A stretch of DNA of 64,000 nt from Arenibacter sp040216555. GTDB lineage: Bacteria; Bacteroidota; Bacteroidia; Flavobacteriales; Flavobacteriaceae. Below are positions 1 through 7,564 of this stretch, piece after piece. Numbering within the stretch: the first letter of the stretch is position 1; each line of letters opens with the position of its first letter. Location of the stretch: assembly GCA_040216555.1 (NCBI GenBank), contig JAVJOW010000012.1:52422-116421 (forward strand), in the 5' to 3' direction. The notes under the pieces were generated by a model, which saw nothing but the letters and a program-made list of their open reading frames with translations, was not told the DNA's origin and did not search any database. A program made the position numbers and the translations under genes.

Positions 1-100
1 TATCCGCCATATTTTTGGATTGTTTGGATTGCTCCTTACAGCCCATCAATCCAAAAAATAAAATGCAAAGTATGGGTAGGAAAAGTCTCTTAAAGTTCAT
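1..100 (-). CDS. N-terminus of a lipoprotein, cut by the window edge
   Basis: A 33-codon open frame starts at an ATG on the minus strand and runs off the left edge. The peptide begins MNFKRLFLPILCILFFGLMG and continues with Cys: a short basic N-terminus, a hydrophobic core and a lipobox L-M-G-C, followed by a hydrophilic Lys/Gln/Ser linker. This is a type II (lipoprotein) signal peptide, so the product should be lipidated at Cys21 and anchored in the membrane. Nothing of the mature domain is visible, so no function can be given. It is divergent from the LytTR regulator at 167. Confidence 0.72.
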   Translation of the reverse strand, partial: MNFKRLFLPILCILFFGLMGCKEQSKQSKNMAD

Positions 101-166
101 GTTAGTTGATTTTGTTGCTAACAATAGTAGAATTTTAGATGGCTGGAAAATTATTTTTTATACGAA

Positions 167-898
167 ATGACTATATTGCTTGATGAAAATGGTAATTTAT
201 TGGATAAGATCATGAAGTGTTTAATTGTTGATGATGATCCGTTGATTTGTGATTTACTTGAGCACTTTTGTAGTAAGATCAATGAAATTAAAGGTGTAAC
301 TACAACGGTATCCGGTTTTGAATCTATTAATCTTATTAATAGTTCATCTTTTGACCTGATTTTTTTGGACTACAATTTGCCGGACATTACGGGCAGGGAT
401 ATTTTGGACCTTAATCCCAACTCCGCCGTTATTATGGTTACCTCCAATAAAGATTTTGCCTTGGATTCCTATAACTATCCCAAAATTGTTGATTTTTTGG
501 TAAAACCCCTCGACTTTCCTAGATTTTATAAAGGTTTTTTAAAGGCAAAAGAATTCATTTCCACCAGTAAAAAAGTACAGGAAAAGGACTCTAGATTGTT
601 TATAAAAGAAGGTGGAAAACTGGTAAAAATAAAATTGAAAGAGGTTGCCTATTTTAAATCAGAGGCCAATTATATATCCATTGTTTTTAAAAACAAAAAG
701 ACATTGACCCTAATGGCCCTCAAAGACCTTGAACCTAAACTTCCGGATTTTTTTCAACGTGTACATCGCTCTTACATCATTAATCTTAATATGATAGACG
801 TAATACATACCGGTGCCGTGGAAATAAATAGAGACCATGTTCCCGTAAGTCAGCGCTATGCCCCAGAATTGCTCAGGAAGATCCAACTTTTAAATTAA
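167..898 (+). CDS. LytTR-family response regulator
   Basis: DNA-binding response regulator of the LytR/AlgR type. Receiver domain at residues 16-130, with the acidic pair DDD at 22-24, phospho-acceptor Asp68 in FLDYNLP and Lys113 in VKPLD. A LytTR DNA-binding domain fills about 143-243 (YFKSEANYISI, RVHRSYIINLNMID). The ATG at 167 gives 15 residues before the receiver; ATG 212 (MKCLIVDDDP) fits the family start better. No Shine-Dalgarno is seen at either. Its 3' end overlaps the convergent hybrid kinase by 26 bp. LytTR regulators normally pair with a histidine kinase; the only kinase next to it is the convergent one, so a pairing is an inference. Confidence 0.9.
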   Translation: MTILLDENGNLLDKIMKCLIVDDDPLICDLLEHFCSKINEIKGVTTTVSGFESINLINSSSFDLIFLDYNLPDITGRDILDLNPNSAVIMVTSNKDFALDSYNYPKIVDFLVKPLDFPRFYKGFLKAKEFISTSKKVQEKDSRLFIKEGGKLVKIKLKEVAYFKSEANYISIVFKNKKTLTLMALKDLEPKLPDFFQRVHRSYIINLNMIDVIHTGAVEINRDHVPVSQRYAPELLRKIQLLN

Positions 899-3515
899 GG
901 TGTCTTTCTGCTCTAATGCAGCACAAATAATAGGTAAAAACGTTATTTATTTTGTTGAGATGATCAGTATTTATGTCTGATATTTTGTCCGGGAGTACCG
1001 CTTTAAGATCGGTCAAATCATGATTATTAATATGGGCTATTAATTTATGGATTATAGCTTCCCATTTTACTTGATCCTTGCTTTGGCCAATTTTGTTTAT
1101 TCCCTTAAGATAGTTTTCAAATTCCTTCTCCAGTATTTTAAGAACTTTGTTTATTTTAGGGATGTCATGGTCATAGTTATTATAGATATTTGAAAAATCC
1201 GGTGCCTTAAATTCATTGCTGCCTAAAATTTTAAATACCGTATCTTTTAATTGGTCTATATGGAAGGGCTTTTGAAAATATTCGCTATACGGAGTATTGG
1301 TCTCCGTAGCGTCCAAGGCTGAAATAATAATAAGTGGACAGATTATTTTTTCGGCTTTGATCCAATGCTCCAAACTGGAGTTTATTTTTACATTTTCCAG
1401 CATTAAATCACTTATAATCAAATCAGGTGTATCCGAAATTATACTTTTCAAAGCTTCGTCAATGGACTTGGTCTGGTGCAAGGTAATGTTGTCAAAATTT
1501 AGAATATGCTTTATAAGCTCCATGGTGGATGCATCGTCCTCTATATGCAGGATTTTATAGTTACCACTTAGTTTAGGAAGGGGTATTATTGAGGAGGGAA
1601 CAGGTTTTGCCAATTTTGGGGTCGATGATGATATGGTGGGGATGCTGATCAAAAATTCGGAGCCTTTGCCTTTTTCTGATGAAGCCAATAAAGTACCCCC
1701 AAATAGTGTTGTTAACTGTTTAACAATGGAAAGACCTAGTCCGTAGCTGCCATACCTTCCGGACAAATCGTTTTTTTCCATGAAAAAACGGTCGTTTATC
1801 CTATTCAGGTTCTTGGGAAGTACTCCTACACCGGTATCATTCACCTTTATATCCAATGTTTGATTTTCCGATCCGTTGATAGAGGCGGAGAGGCTTATGA
1901 TGCCCTTTTTGGTATATTTTATAGCATTTACCACGAGATTTGTAACTATCTGTGTTAATCTTAAGGCATCGGTCTGAAATAGTGAAGTTTCAAGCTTCTC
2001 GTCTATACTTAAATTGAAAGTAAGTCCTTTTTGAACGGCTTCGTACAAATAGGTGGAGTGGATATCCCTTAAAAGCTCCGCAATATTGGTAGGTTCCAAC
2101 TGAATTTGAAGCTTGCCTTCAACTAATTTTTGGTGGTCCAGAACGTCGTATACTAGGCCGGCTAGGCTATTTGAACTTCTTTCCAGTGCATTGATGATGG
2201 GTAATTGTGGCTCCGAAGCATTTTTGTACAACAATTTTGTAAGGCCTAAAATGGCGTTCAAGGGGGTGCGCATTTCGTGACTCATATTCTGTAAAAATTC
2301 ATCCCGTTGTTTTCTTGCTACCTGTTCTTTTTCCAGAGCGGTGTTCAATTCCAGGACATTTTGATCAATTTTGACCTTCATTTTGGTAAAAGTATTGGCC
2401 AAGATCCCTATTTCGTCCTTTCTGTTGGTAGGTAGAGCATGATCATCTGGAATGCCTTGGTCATAGTTACTGATCGCTTTGGTGATTTTAGTAATTTTTT
2501 TTGAAAATAAATTGGTAAAGAACCATGACAGGAGAATTGAAAATAAGCATACCCAAAGCAATGTTTGAATACTATCCGAACGTACACTAAGGGCATTTTT
2601 CAGTAATATATTTTGATCCATATTGGAAATCAGAAATATTTTTCGTTTTCCATCAAAATAGGGCAATCCTTTAAAATAACTTAGATAACTACTGTGATTC
2701 TGACCTGTAAGCTGGTGAAAACCATTTTGTGGAGGGTTCTGGGAACTGTATGGAACATTGAAATCGGAATAAAAATTCTGAAACTTTCGGGTCTGTTGGC
2801 CAAACTGCCGGGACCTGTCATGCGAATATAAATACTGTCCCTTTGCATCTATTAGATAGAACTGACTGTCATTGCCTGCAATTTGATCTAGACTGACATA
2901 AAGAGAGCTTAAGTCTATATTAATTATCAAGATGCCAACTTTTTTGTTTTCATTATCAAAAATAGGGCTGGCAACACGTAGGGTAGGGGTGTAAGGGGTA
3001 CTGATTACACCGTATTCCTCATTTAAACTGATATTGGAAAAATAGTGTTCCCCTTTATTAATTTGAACTGCTTCTTTAAAATATTCCCGGTCCCCTTTTT
3101 GCTGTAGATCGGTCAACTTTAGTACCCGGTCCTCCAATTTGTCGAAACGAATAATCTCCTTACCGTTCTCATCCGCTTCCAGTAATCTGATCTGAAAATA
3201 AGTTTCTTTGTTTTCCAGTATAATTCGGAAGAGCTGGTCGATATCGTTGGTGGTTTTTTCGGAGGGCTGGAGTATATGCTGTTGTAAGGTTGGGCTCAAA
3301 GCTATTACCGCAATGTCATTGGTCACCTCATTAAGTAAGGCATAAAAGGACTGCTCCGCCAATTCGGTGGCGTGCATAATACGTTCTTTTGAATGGGCCG
3401 TAATTACTTGTGAAGCTTTTCTAAATACCAAATAACCTGATAAAAGTATAGAGAAAACAATTAGGCCAGTGAAGAAAAGCGCAAATCGAGTAACTATGGA
3501 ATGTCTTAAATTCAT
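873..3515 (-). CDS. Membrane hybrid sensor histidine kinase (HAMP, HisKA, HATPase, REC)
   Basis: Order of parts: transmembrane helix 11-31, periplasmic sensor 35-310 (Cache-like, with RVASPIFDNENKKVGILI and FYLIDAKGQYL), second helix 316-336, HAMP 337-390, HisKA with H-box SHEMRTPLN (His413), ATPase domain with N-box NLVVNAIKY, DTGVGV and GLGLSIVKQL, then a receiver domain (about 653-765) with Glu659/Asp660/Asp661, phospho-Asp703 and Lys749. The last 110 residues are helical and look like a worn Hpt domain; His823 (IIHKLIAHINN) is a possible phospho-His but lacks the usual HxLKG context. Expected job: sensing a periplasmic ligand and running a His-Asp phosphorelay. The ligand is unknown. The gene is convergent with and overlaps the LytTR gene. 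Confidence 0.9.
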   Translation of the reverse strand: MNLRHSIVTRFALFFTGLIVFSILLSGYLVFRKASQVITAHSKERIMHATELAEQSFYALLNEVTNDIAVIALSPTLQQHILQPSEKTTNDIDQLFRIILENKETYFQIRLLEADENGKEIIRFDKLEDRVLKLTDLQQKGDREYFKEAVQINKGEHYFSNISLNEEYGVISTPYTPTLRVASPIFDNENKKVGILIINIDLSSLYVSLDQIAGNDSQFYLIDAKGQYLYSHDRSRQFGQQTRKFQNFYSDFNVPYSSQNPPQNGFHQLTGQNHSSYLSYFKGLPYFDGKRKIFLISNMDQNILLKNALSVRSDSIQTLLWVCLFSILLSWFFTNLFSKKITKITKAISNYDQGIPDDHALPTNRKDEIGILANTFTKMKVKIDQNVLELNTALEKEQVARKQRDEFLQNMSHEMRTPLNAILGLTKLLYKNASEPQLPIINALERSSNSLAGLVYDVLDHQKLVEGKLQIQLEPTNIAELLRDIHSTYLYEAVQKGLTFNLSIDEKLETSLFQTDALRLTQIVTNLVVNAIKYTKKGIISLSASINGSENQTLDIKVNDTGVGVLPKNLNRINDRFFMEKNDLSGRYGSYGLGLSIVKQLTTLFGGTLLASSEKGKGSEFLISIPTISSSTPKLAKPVPSSIIPLPKLSGNYKILHIEDDASTMELIKHILNFDNITLHQTKSIDEALKSIISDTPDLIISDLMLENVKINSSLEHWIKAEKIICPLIIISALDATETNTPYSEYFQKPFHIDQLKDTVFKILGSNEFKAPDFSNIYNNYDHDIPKINKVLKILEKEFENYLKGINKIGQSKDQVKWEAIIHKLIAHINNHDLTDLKAVLPDKISDINTDHLNKINNVFTYYLCCIRAERHLNLKVGSS

Positions 3516-3721
3516 GTATAGGCGAATATAAGGTATATAGAACTAATTTATACTTTATTTAAATTGAAAACAAAGCCTTTGTCGCATTGCCAAGGAGGTT
3601 TTTAAAAGTAGGATATAGTTGCTTTGTACTTAGGTGATTTTTTTCTTCTTGGAGAACTATATTAAAAGAGCTTGGTTCTTGTTTTAAAAATAAGAGGCAA
3701 TAAAAAAATAACGATTTTCAC

Positions 3722-3729
3722 TATATTTG
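3722..3729 (+). promoter_or_regulatory. -7 box of a Bacteroidota-type promoter
   Basis: TATATTTG matches the TAnnTTTG -7 element and lies 28 bp before the hydroxylase ATG at 3758. No clear TTTG -33 element is found 18-21 bp upstream, so the call rests on one box only. Confidence 0.4.
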
Positions 3730-3757
3730 TGAGAGACTTCAGAATTTACATTGCTTT

Positions 3758-5026
3758 ATGGAGACCTACGCAACGGCGCTTTTATATGCCATTCCGTTTT
3801 TTGTAATCCTTTTAACAATCGAAATAACCTATGGCTATTTTGTAAAAAAACAAATGCATAAGGTTATGGATACCGTTTCCAGCATAAGTTCTGGGTTGAC
3901 CAATATCATCAAGGATACCTTGGGACTGGCAGTTGTCATAGTTTCCTATCCTTTTTTGTTGGAGCATTTGGCCATAACCGAAATTAAGGCCACTGGGTTG
4001 GTATGGACCATTGCTTTTGTTGTTCTGGACTTTGCGGGTTATTGGAACCATAGGTTAAGCCACAAAATAAATATTTTTTGGAATCAGCATGTAATTCACC
4101 ATAGCAGTGAAGAGTTTAATCTTGCCTGTGCCCTTAGGCAACCCATCAGCAACCTAGTGGGTTATTTTTCCCTGTTCCTTATCCCAGCGGCTGTTTTGGG
4201 GGTGCCCCAAATGGTTATAGCCATTTTGGCTCCCATACATTTGTTCGCACAGTTCTGGTACCATACCAGACATATCGGTAAAATGGGTTGGTTGGAATAT
4301 GTCTTGGTTACCCCTTCGCAACATAGGGTGCACCATGCCATTAACCCGGAATACATAGATAAGAACCTAGGACAGATTTTGTGCGTTTGGGATCGATGGT
4401 TTGGCACATTTCAGGAGGAGCTGGATGAGGTTCCTCCCCAATTTGGTGTATTGAAACCTGCTGGGACCTGGAACCCTATAGTTATCAATTTTCAGCATTT
4501 GTGGAGGATAATGCAAGATGCATGGCGAACCAGGAGTTTACGAGACAAATTGCGCATTTGGTTCATGCCTACGGGCTGGAGGCCGGATGATGTTAAGGGA
4601 ACGTATCCCATTGCCATTATAGAGGATGTGTACAATTTTAAAAGATATGCATCCAACGCCACCAAGGGGCTGAAGCTATATGCCATTTTTCAAATGCTAA
4701 TTAGTTTGGGTCTAATGATGTTTATGTTCTATAACTACACTGAAATTGGTTTTGAGGGACTACTTATATTTAGCGGCTATATTTTTATCGGAATCTATGG
4801 GTATACCACGCTGATGGATCGGAAAAAATATGCTGTTGGGATTGAATTTATCAGGGGGTTGGCCGGAATTTTATGGATTGTTTATTTTGGCGATTGGTTT
4901 GGCATAAATGCTTACCTTCCCATGGCCAATATGTGGATAGGCGCTTATTTTCTGATCACGATTTTTGCGGCTATATATTTTAGCTATTTTGAAAATAAGG
5001 AAACCGAATTGGGAATAGCTGCTTAA
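3758..5026 (+). CDS. Fatty acid hydroxylase/sterol desaturase family membrane protein
   Basis: Integral membrane di-iron oxygenase of the fatty acid hydroxylase superfamily. The three histidine clusters that bind the two iron atoms are present: HRLSH (98-102), HVIHH (111-115) and QHRVHH (188-193), with a further H-x(2)-H at 169-172. Several hydrophobic helices precede and follow; the C-terminal 120 residues add about four more. Length (422) and layout resemble the alkylglycerol monooxygenase branch, which cleaves ether lipids, but the substrate cannot be read from sequence. The gene stands alone between a hybrid kinase and the phospholipid operon on the other strand. Confidence 0.85.
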   Translation: METYATALLYAIPFFVILLTIEITYGYFVKKQMHKVMDTVSSISSGLTNIIKDTLGLAVVIVSYPFLLEHLAITEIKATGLVWTIAFVVLDFAGYWNHRLSHKINIFWNQHVIHHSSEEFNLACALRQPISNLVGYFSLFLIPAAVLGVPQMVIAILAPIHLFAQFWYHTRHIGKMGWLEYVLVTPSQHRVHHAINPEYIDKNLGQILCVWDRWFGTFQEELDEVPPQFGVLKPAGTWNPIVINFQHLWRIMQDAWRTRSLRDKLRIWFMPTGWRPDDVKGTYPIAIIEDVYNFKRYASNATKGLKLYAIFQMLISLGLMMFMFYNYTEIGFEGLLIFSGYIFIGIYGYTTLMDRKKYAVGIEFIRGLAGILWIVYFGDWFGINAYLPMANMWIGAYFLITIFAAIYFSYFENKETELGIAA

Positions 5027-5165
5027 GGCCTTTGGGCAATTTAAAATATAGAGAATCCGTATTTTTAGGACAAGCAAGGTTCGGATTTTATCCGTTTCTT
5101 GTTTGGTCTCCCAATTCAAATTATGTAGGTAAACTTTAAAAAGTAACTGCTAGAAAATATGCAAT

Positions 5166-5435
5166 TTATTTTTTGGTATTCTTGACTTCTTTGTCCACCA
5201 ATGCTATATAGCGTTCCATAGCTTCTTCAATACTTACATTTTTTGCTTGAATCAGGGCATTGGCCTTAAAAGCATTTATTAAGGGTGTTCTGCTTCCCGG
5301 ATGGCTAAAATTGCGGTTGGCAATTTTAAAATAGGCATAAAGCTTTAATAAGAGATCGGCAGGCAACGGGTCTGTATAGTCATTAACGAAATCGACCGCT
5401 GCTATAAAATCTTTATTTAGTTTATCAGTCTTCAT
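5166..5435 (-). CDS. Acyl-CoA-binding protein
   Basis: An 89-residue acyl-CoA-binding protein: four-helix fold that binds long-chain acyl-CoA esters in the cytosol. The family signature around LPADLLLKLYAYFKIA is clear, followed by the loop normally carrying the second binding basic residues. I start it at ATG 5435 (MKTDKLN), which overlaps the end of psd by 11 bp; an upstream ATG at 5462 would add nine basic residues from inside psd and is less likely. Last gene of the rsfS-ftsH-LUD-cdsA-psd operon. Placement after two phospholipid enzymes suggests it buffers or delivers acyl-CoA for membrane lipid synthesis; that is inference. Confidence 0.88.
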   Translation of the reverse strand: MKTDKLNKDFIAAVDFVNDYTDPLPADLLLKLYAYFKIANRNFSHPGSRTPLINAFKANALIQAKNVSIEEAMERYIALVDKEVKNTKK

Positions 5436-6099
5436 TTTCTTTTTTAACCCTTGTAGTTGCAATACATGTTTTTGCCCCGGTCACCTTTTGGTGCAATTTA
5501 ACAGTAATTGCACTATTCAAAGGTAAGAACAAATCTACTCTAGAGCCAAATTTAATAAATCCTGCATCCTCCCCTTGTTGAACGCTTTCACCCACTTCGG
5601 CGTAATTGACAATACGACGTGCCAGGGCACCGGCAATTTGGCGGTAGAGGATATCACCAAACTTGGGAGTATTTATAACAACAGTGGTTCTTTCATTCTC
5701 TTCGCTTGATTTGGGATGCCAGGCCACAAGATATTTTCCGGCATGGTATTTCGAGAATTTAACAAGTCCACTTGCTGGGTATCTTGTTACGTGCACATTT
5801 ATTGGAGACATAAAAATGGATACTTGGATCCGCTTAGCCTTAAAATATTCCGTTTCCTCCACTTCTTCAATGACAACCACTTTACCATCTACAGGTGCCA
5901 ATATTTCATCAAAATTTTTGGAAACGTTCCTTTTGGGATTTCTAAAAAATTGTAGAATTAAAACAAGGATAAGCAGGGAAATTATTTGAAGTCCAAATTT
6001 CAACCAAGTTATATCTATAAAATAATTGGCCAGTACAATAATGGAACAAACTATAATAAAGGTTGTTATGATAATTTTTTGTCCTTCTTTATGAAACAT
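5425..6099 (-). CDS. psd: Phosphatidylserine decarboxylase, short form
   Basis: Makes phosphatidylethanolamine from phosphatidylserine at the inner membrane. It is the short (224-residue) type with two N-terminal helices (10-28 and 34-52). Conserved segments include LAPVDGKV (68-75), MSPINVHVTRYPASG (97-111) and the self-cleavage site GS at 185-186 within KFGSRVDLFLP; the Ser becomes the pyruvoyl cofactor of the alpha chain. The gene overlaps cdsA by 11 bp upstream and the acyl-CoA-binding protein by 11 bp downstream, so the three are translationally coupled and form a phospholipid-head-group module: CdsA makes CDP-diacylglycerol, and Psd acts two steps later. The phosphatidylserine synthase is not in the window. 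Confidence 0.93.
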   Translation of the reverse strand: MFHKEGQKIIITTFIIVCSIIVLANYFIDITWLKFGLQIISLLILVLILQFFRNPKRNVSKNFDEILAPVDGKVVVIEEVEETEYFKAKRIQVSIFMSPINVHVTRYPASGLVKFSKYHAGKYLVAWHPKSSEENERTTVVINTPKFGDILYRQIAGALARRIVNYAEVGESVQQGEDAGFIKFGSRVDLFLPLNSAITVKLHQKVTGAKTCIATTRVKKENED

Positions 6100-6892
6100 G
6101 TGAAAAAATAATTAAAGTTAAATATGCGAAAGGCGCGGCAAAAACCAAACTGTCCAATCGGTCCAGCATGCCGCCATGTCCCGGTAAGATAGCCCCGCTA
6201 TCCTTGACCCCAGCGGCCCTTTTAAATTTAGATTCTATAAGGTCGCCCAAACTTCCTGTAAGTACTATCACAGTTGCCAAGATCAACCATTGACCCAATG
6301 AAATCTTGGTCTCATATTTCGATAAAAAATATGACGCAGCCAAGGCAAAAACAAAACCTCCAATTGCTCCCTCTATTGTTTTTTTTGGGGAGATTGATGG
6401 GAACAATTTATTGCGGCCAATACTTTTTCCGACCAAATAGGCAAAAGTATCGTTTACCCAAATAAGGATAAATACCCCCATGATCAGAAATTTTGCAAAT
6501 TCATTGTCCTTATATGGTATCATTGTAAGGAAAATACACCCTCCCCCAATATAAAATAGGCCTATAATAAACTTTTGCAAATTGTTGAACAGTTTTTCTT
6601 TCCCCGAAAAAAGGTAGTACAACAATATAAAATTAATCGATATTGTAATGAACATCAAAATATTGACAAGAATCTTATCATCGATAAGATAAATAAATGC
6701 CCACCAGAGTGCCAAATAGGCTATAAAAATATGGTAACCTGGAAGTTTTATCATTCGTTTGTACTCGTAAAGACATGCGAGGCCAAAGGTCATAAATAAA
6801 AAATCAAAGGCATCGGAGCTCAGAAATACAGCAGAAAGTAGCAGTATTACATAGACCGCACCTGTAAGTAAGCGCCTTAAAATTTCTCTCAT
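6089..6892 (-). CDS. cdsA: Phosphatidate cytidylyltransferase
   Basis: Converts phosphatidic acid and CTP to CDP-diacylglycerol, the branch point for all phospholipids. A polytopic membrane protein of 267 residues with about seven or eight hydrophobic helices. The C-terminal family signature is intact at about 221-246: SKFKRAAGVKDSG, then PGHGGMLDRLD, including the Lys-Arg, Lys-Asp and His-Gly-Gly-x(2)-Asp-Arg residues that bind metal and CTP. ATG at 6892 is one base from the end of the LUD gene; its 3' end overlaps psd. Confidence 0.95.
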   Translation of the reverse strand: MREILRRLLTGAVYVILLLSAVFLSSDAFDFLFMTFGLACLYEYKRMIKLPGYHIFIAYLALWWAFIYLIDDKILVNILMFITISINFILLYYLFSGKEKLFNNLQKFIIGLFYIGGGCIFLTMIPYKDNEFAKFLIMGVFILIWVNDTFAYLVGKSIGRNKLFPSISPKKTIEGAIGGFVFALAASYFLSKYETKISLGQWLILATVIVLTGSLGDLIESKFKRAAGVKDSGAILPGHGGMLDRLDSLVFAAPFAYLTLIIFSHVS

Positions 6893-6893
6893 G

Positions 6894-7505
6894 TTATAAG
6901 TCTTCCAGAAGTAAAAGATAAAGATTTTTAGAACTACTTCCGTAAGTTAAGAAATCGTCTGAATTTTCAGCCGTGGGTTGGAAATGTTTAATGGTGGTAA
7001 TATTGGCAGGAATTACATTTTTATACTTCTTTTTAATTGTCTTTAATCCCTCTCCAATAGATTCGACCATTTGGCTGGTAGTGGCAAAAACGATAACATT
7101 TGAAGGTAATTCGTGAAGTTTTCTTTCTTTCAATTGGTTGGAGCACACCAAAATGGAACCATTTTGGGCAATTAAATGCTCGCAAGTGGTGAAAAATATT
7201 TCACTATTATTGGGGAGGTTGGTGAAATTAATTTCCTGTTTGGAAAATTTTTCCTCCAATCTTTTGTCCATCGAAAAAAAGGTTTGGTCCTGCCATTTAT
7301 TTTCAATGATAATGTTGTCCAAATTGCTGAACACCTCATTAATGGAATCACAATAAAGGAATTTGCCTCCGTTATGTTTAAAATTAATGGTAAACTTTTC
7401 GTCAACAGGAATGTTTAAGTCGGGCATATGTTGCCCTCTCGTTTCCACAGTTTCCTTGGAAACCTTTCTTTTTCCTCCCCCGAAAAGTTTATCGAATAAT
7501 CCCAT
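6894..7505 (-). CDS. LUD-domain (LutC-like) protein
   Basis: A 203-residue protein similar in layout to the LUD/DUF162 family named after lactate-utilisation proteins. It has an N-terminal MGLFDKLFGGGKRK basic stretch, then alpha/beta core segments (FTTCEHLIAQNGSILV, NVIVFATTSQMV) and a C-terminal YLLLLEDL. No iron-sulphur Cys motif is present and lutA/lutB partners are not nearby. The gene sits between ftsH and cdsA; lactate oxidation is not supported by context. Function unknown; a role in the FtsH/lipid operon is only inferred from position. Confidence 0.7.
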   Translation of the reverse strand: MGLFDKLFGGGKRKVSKETVETRGQHMPDLNIPVDEKFTINFKHNGGKFLYCDSINEVFSNLDNIIIENKWQDQTFFSMDKRLEEKFSKQEINFTNLPNNSEIFFTTCEHLIAQNGSILVCSNQLKERKLHELPSNVIVFATTSQMVESIGEGLKTIKKKYKNVIPANITTIKHFQPTAENSDDFLTYGSSSKNLYLLLLEDL

Positions 7506-7564
7506 TAATATCTAAAACGCTTCTTTGGCACCTATGGTTTAGGTGCATCGAATTATTTAGTGAT

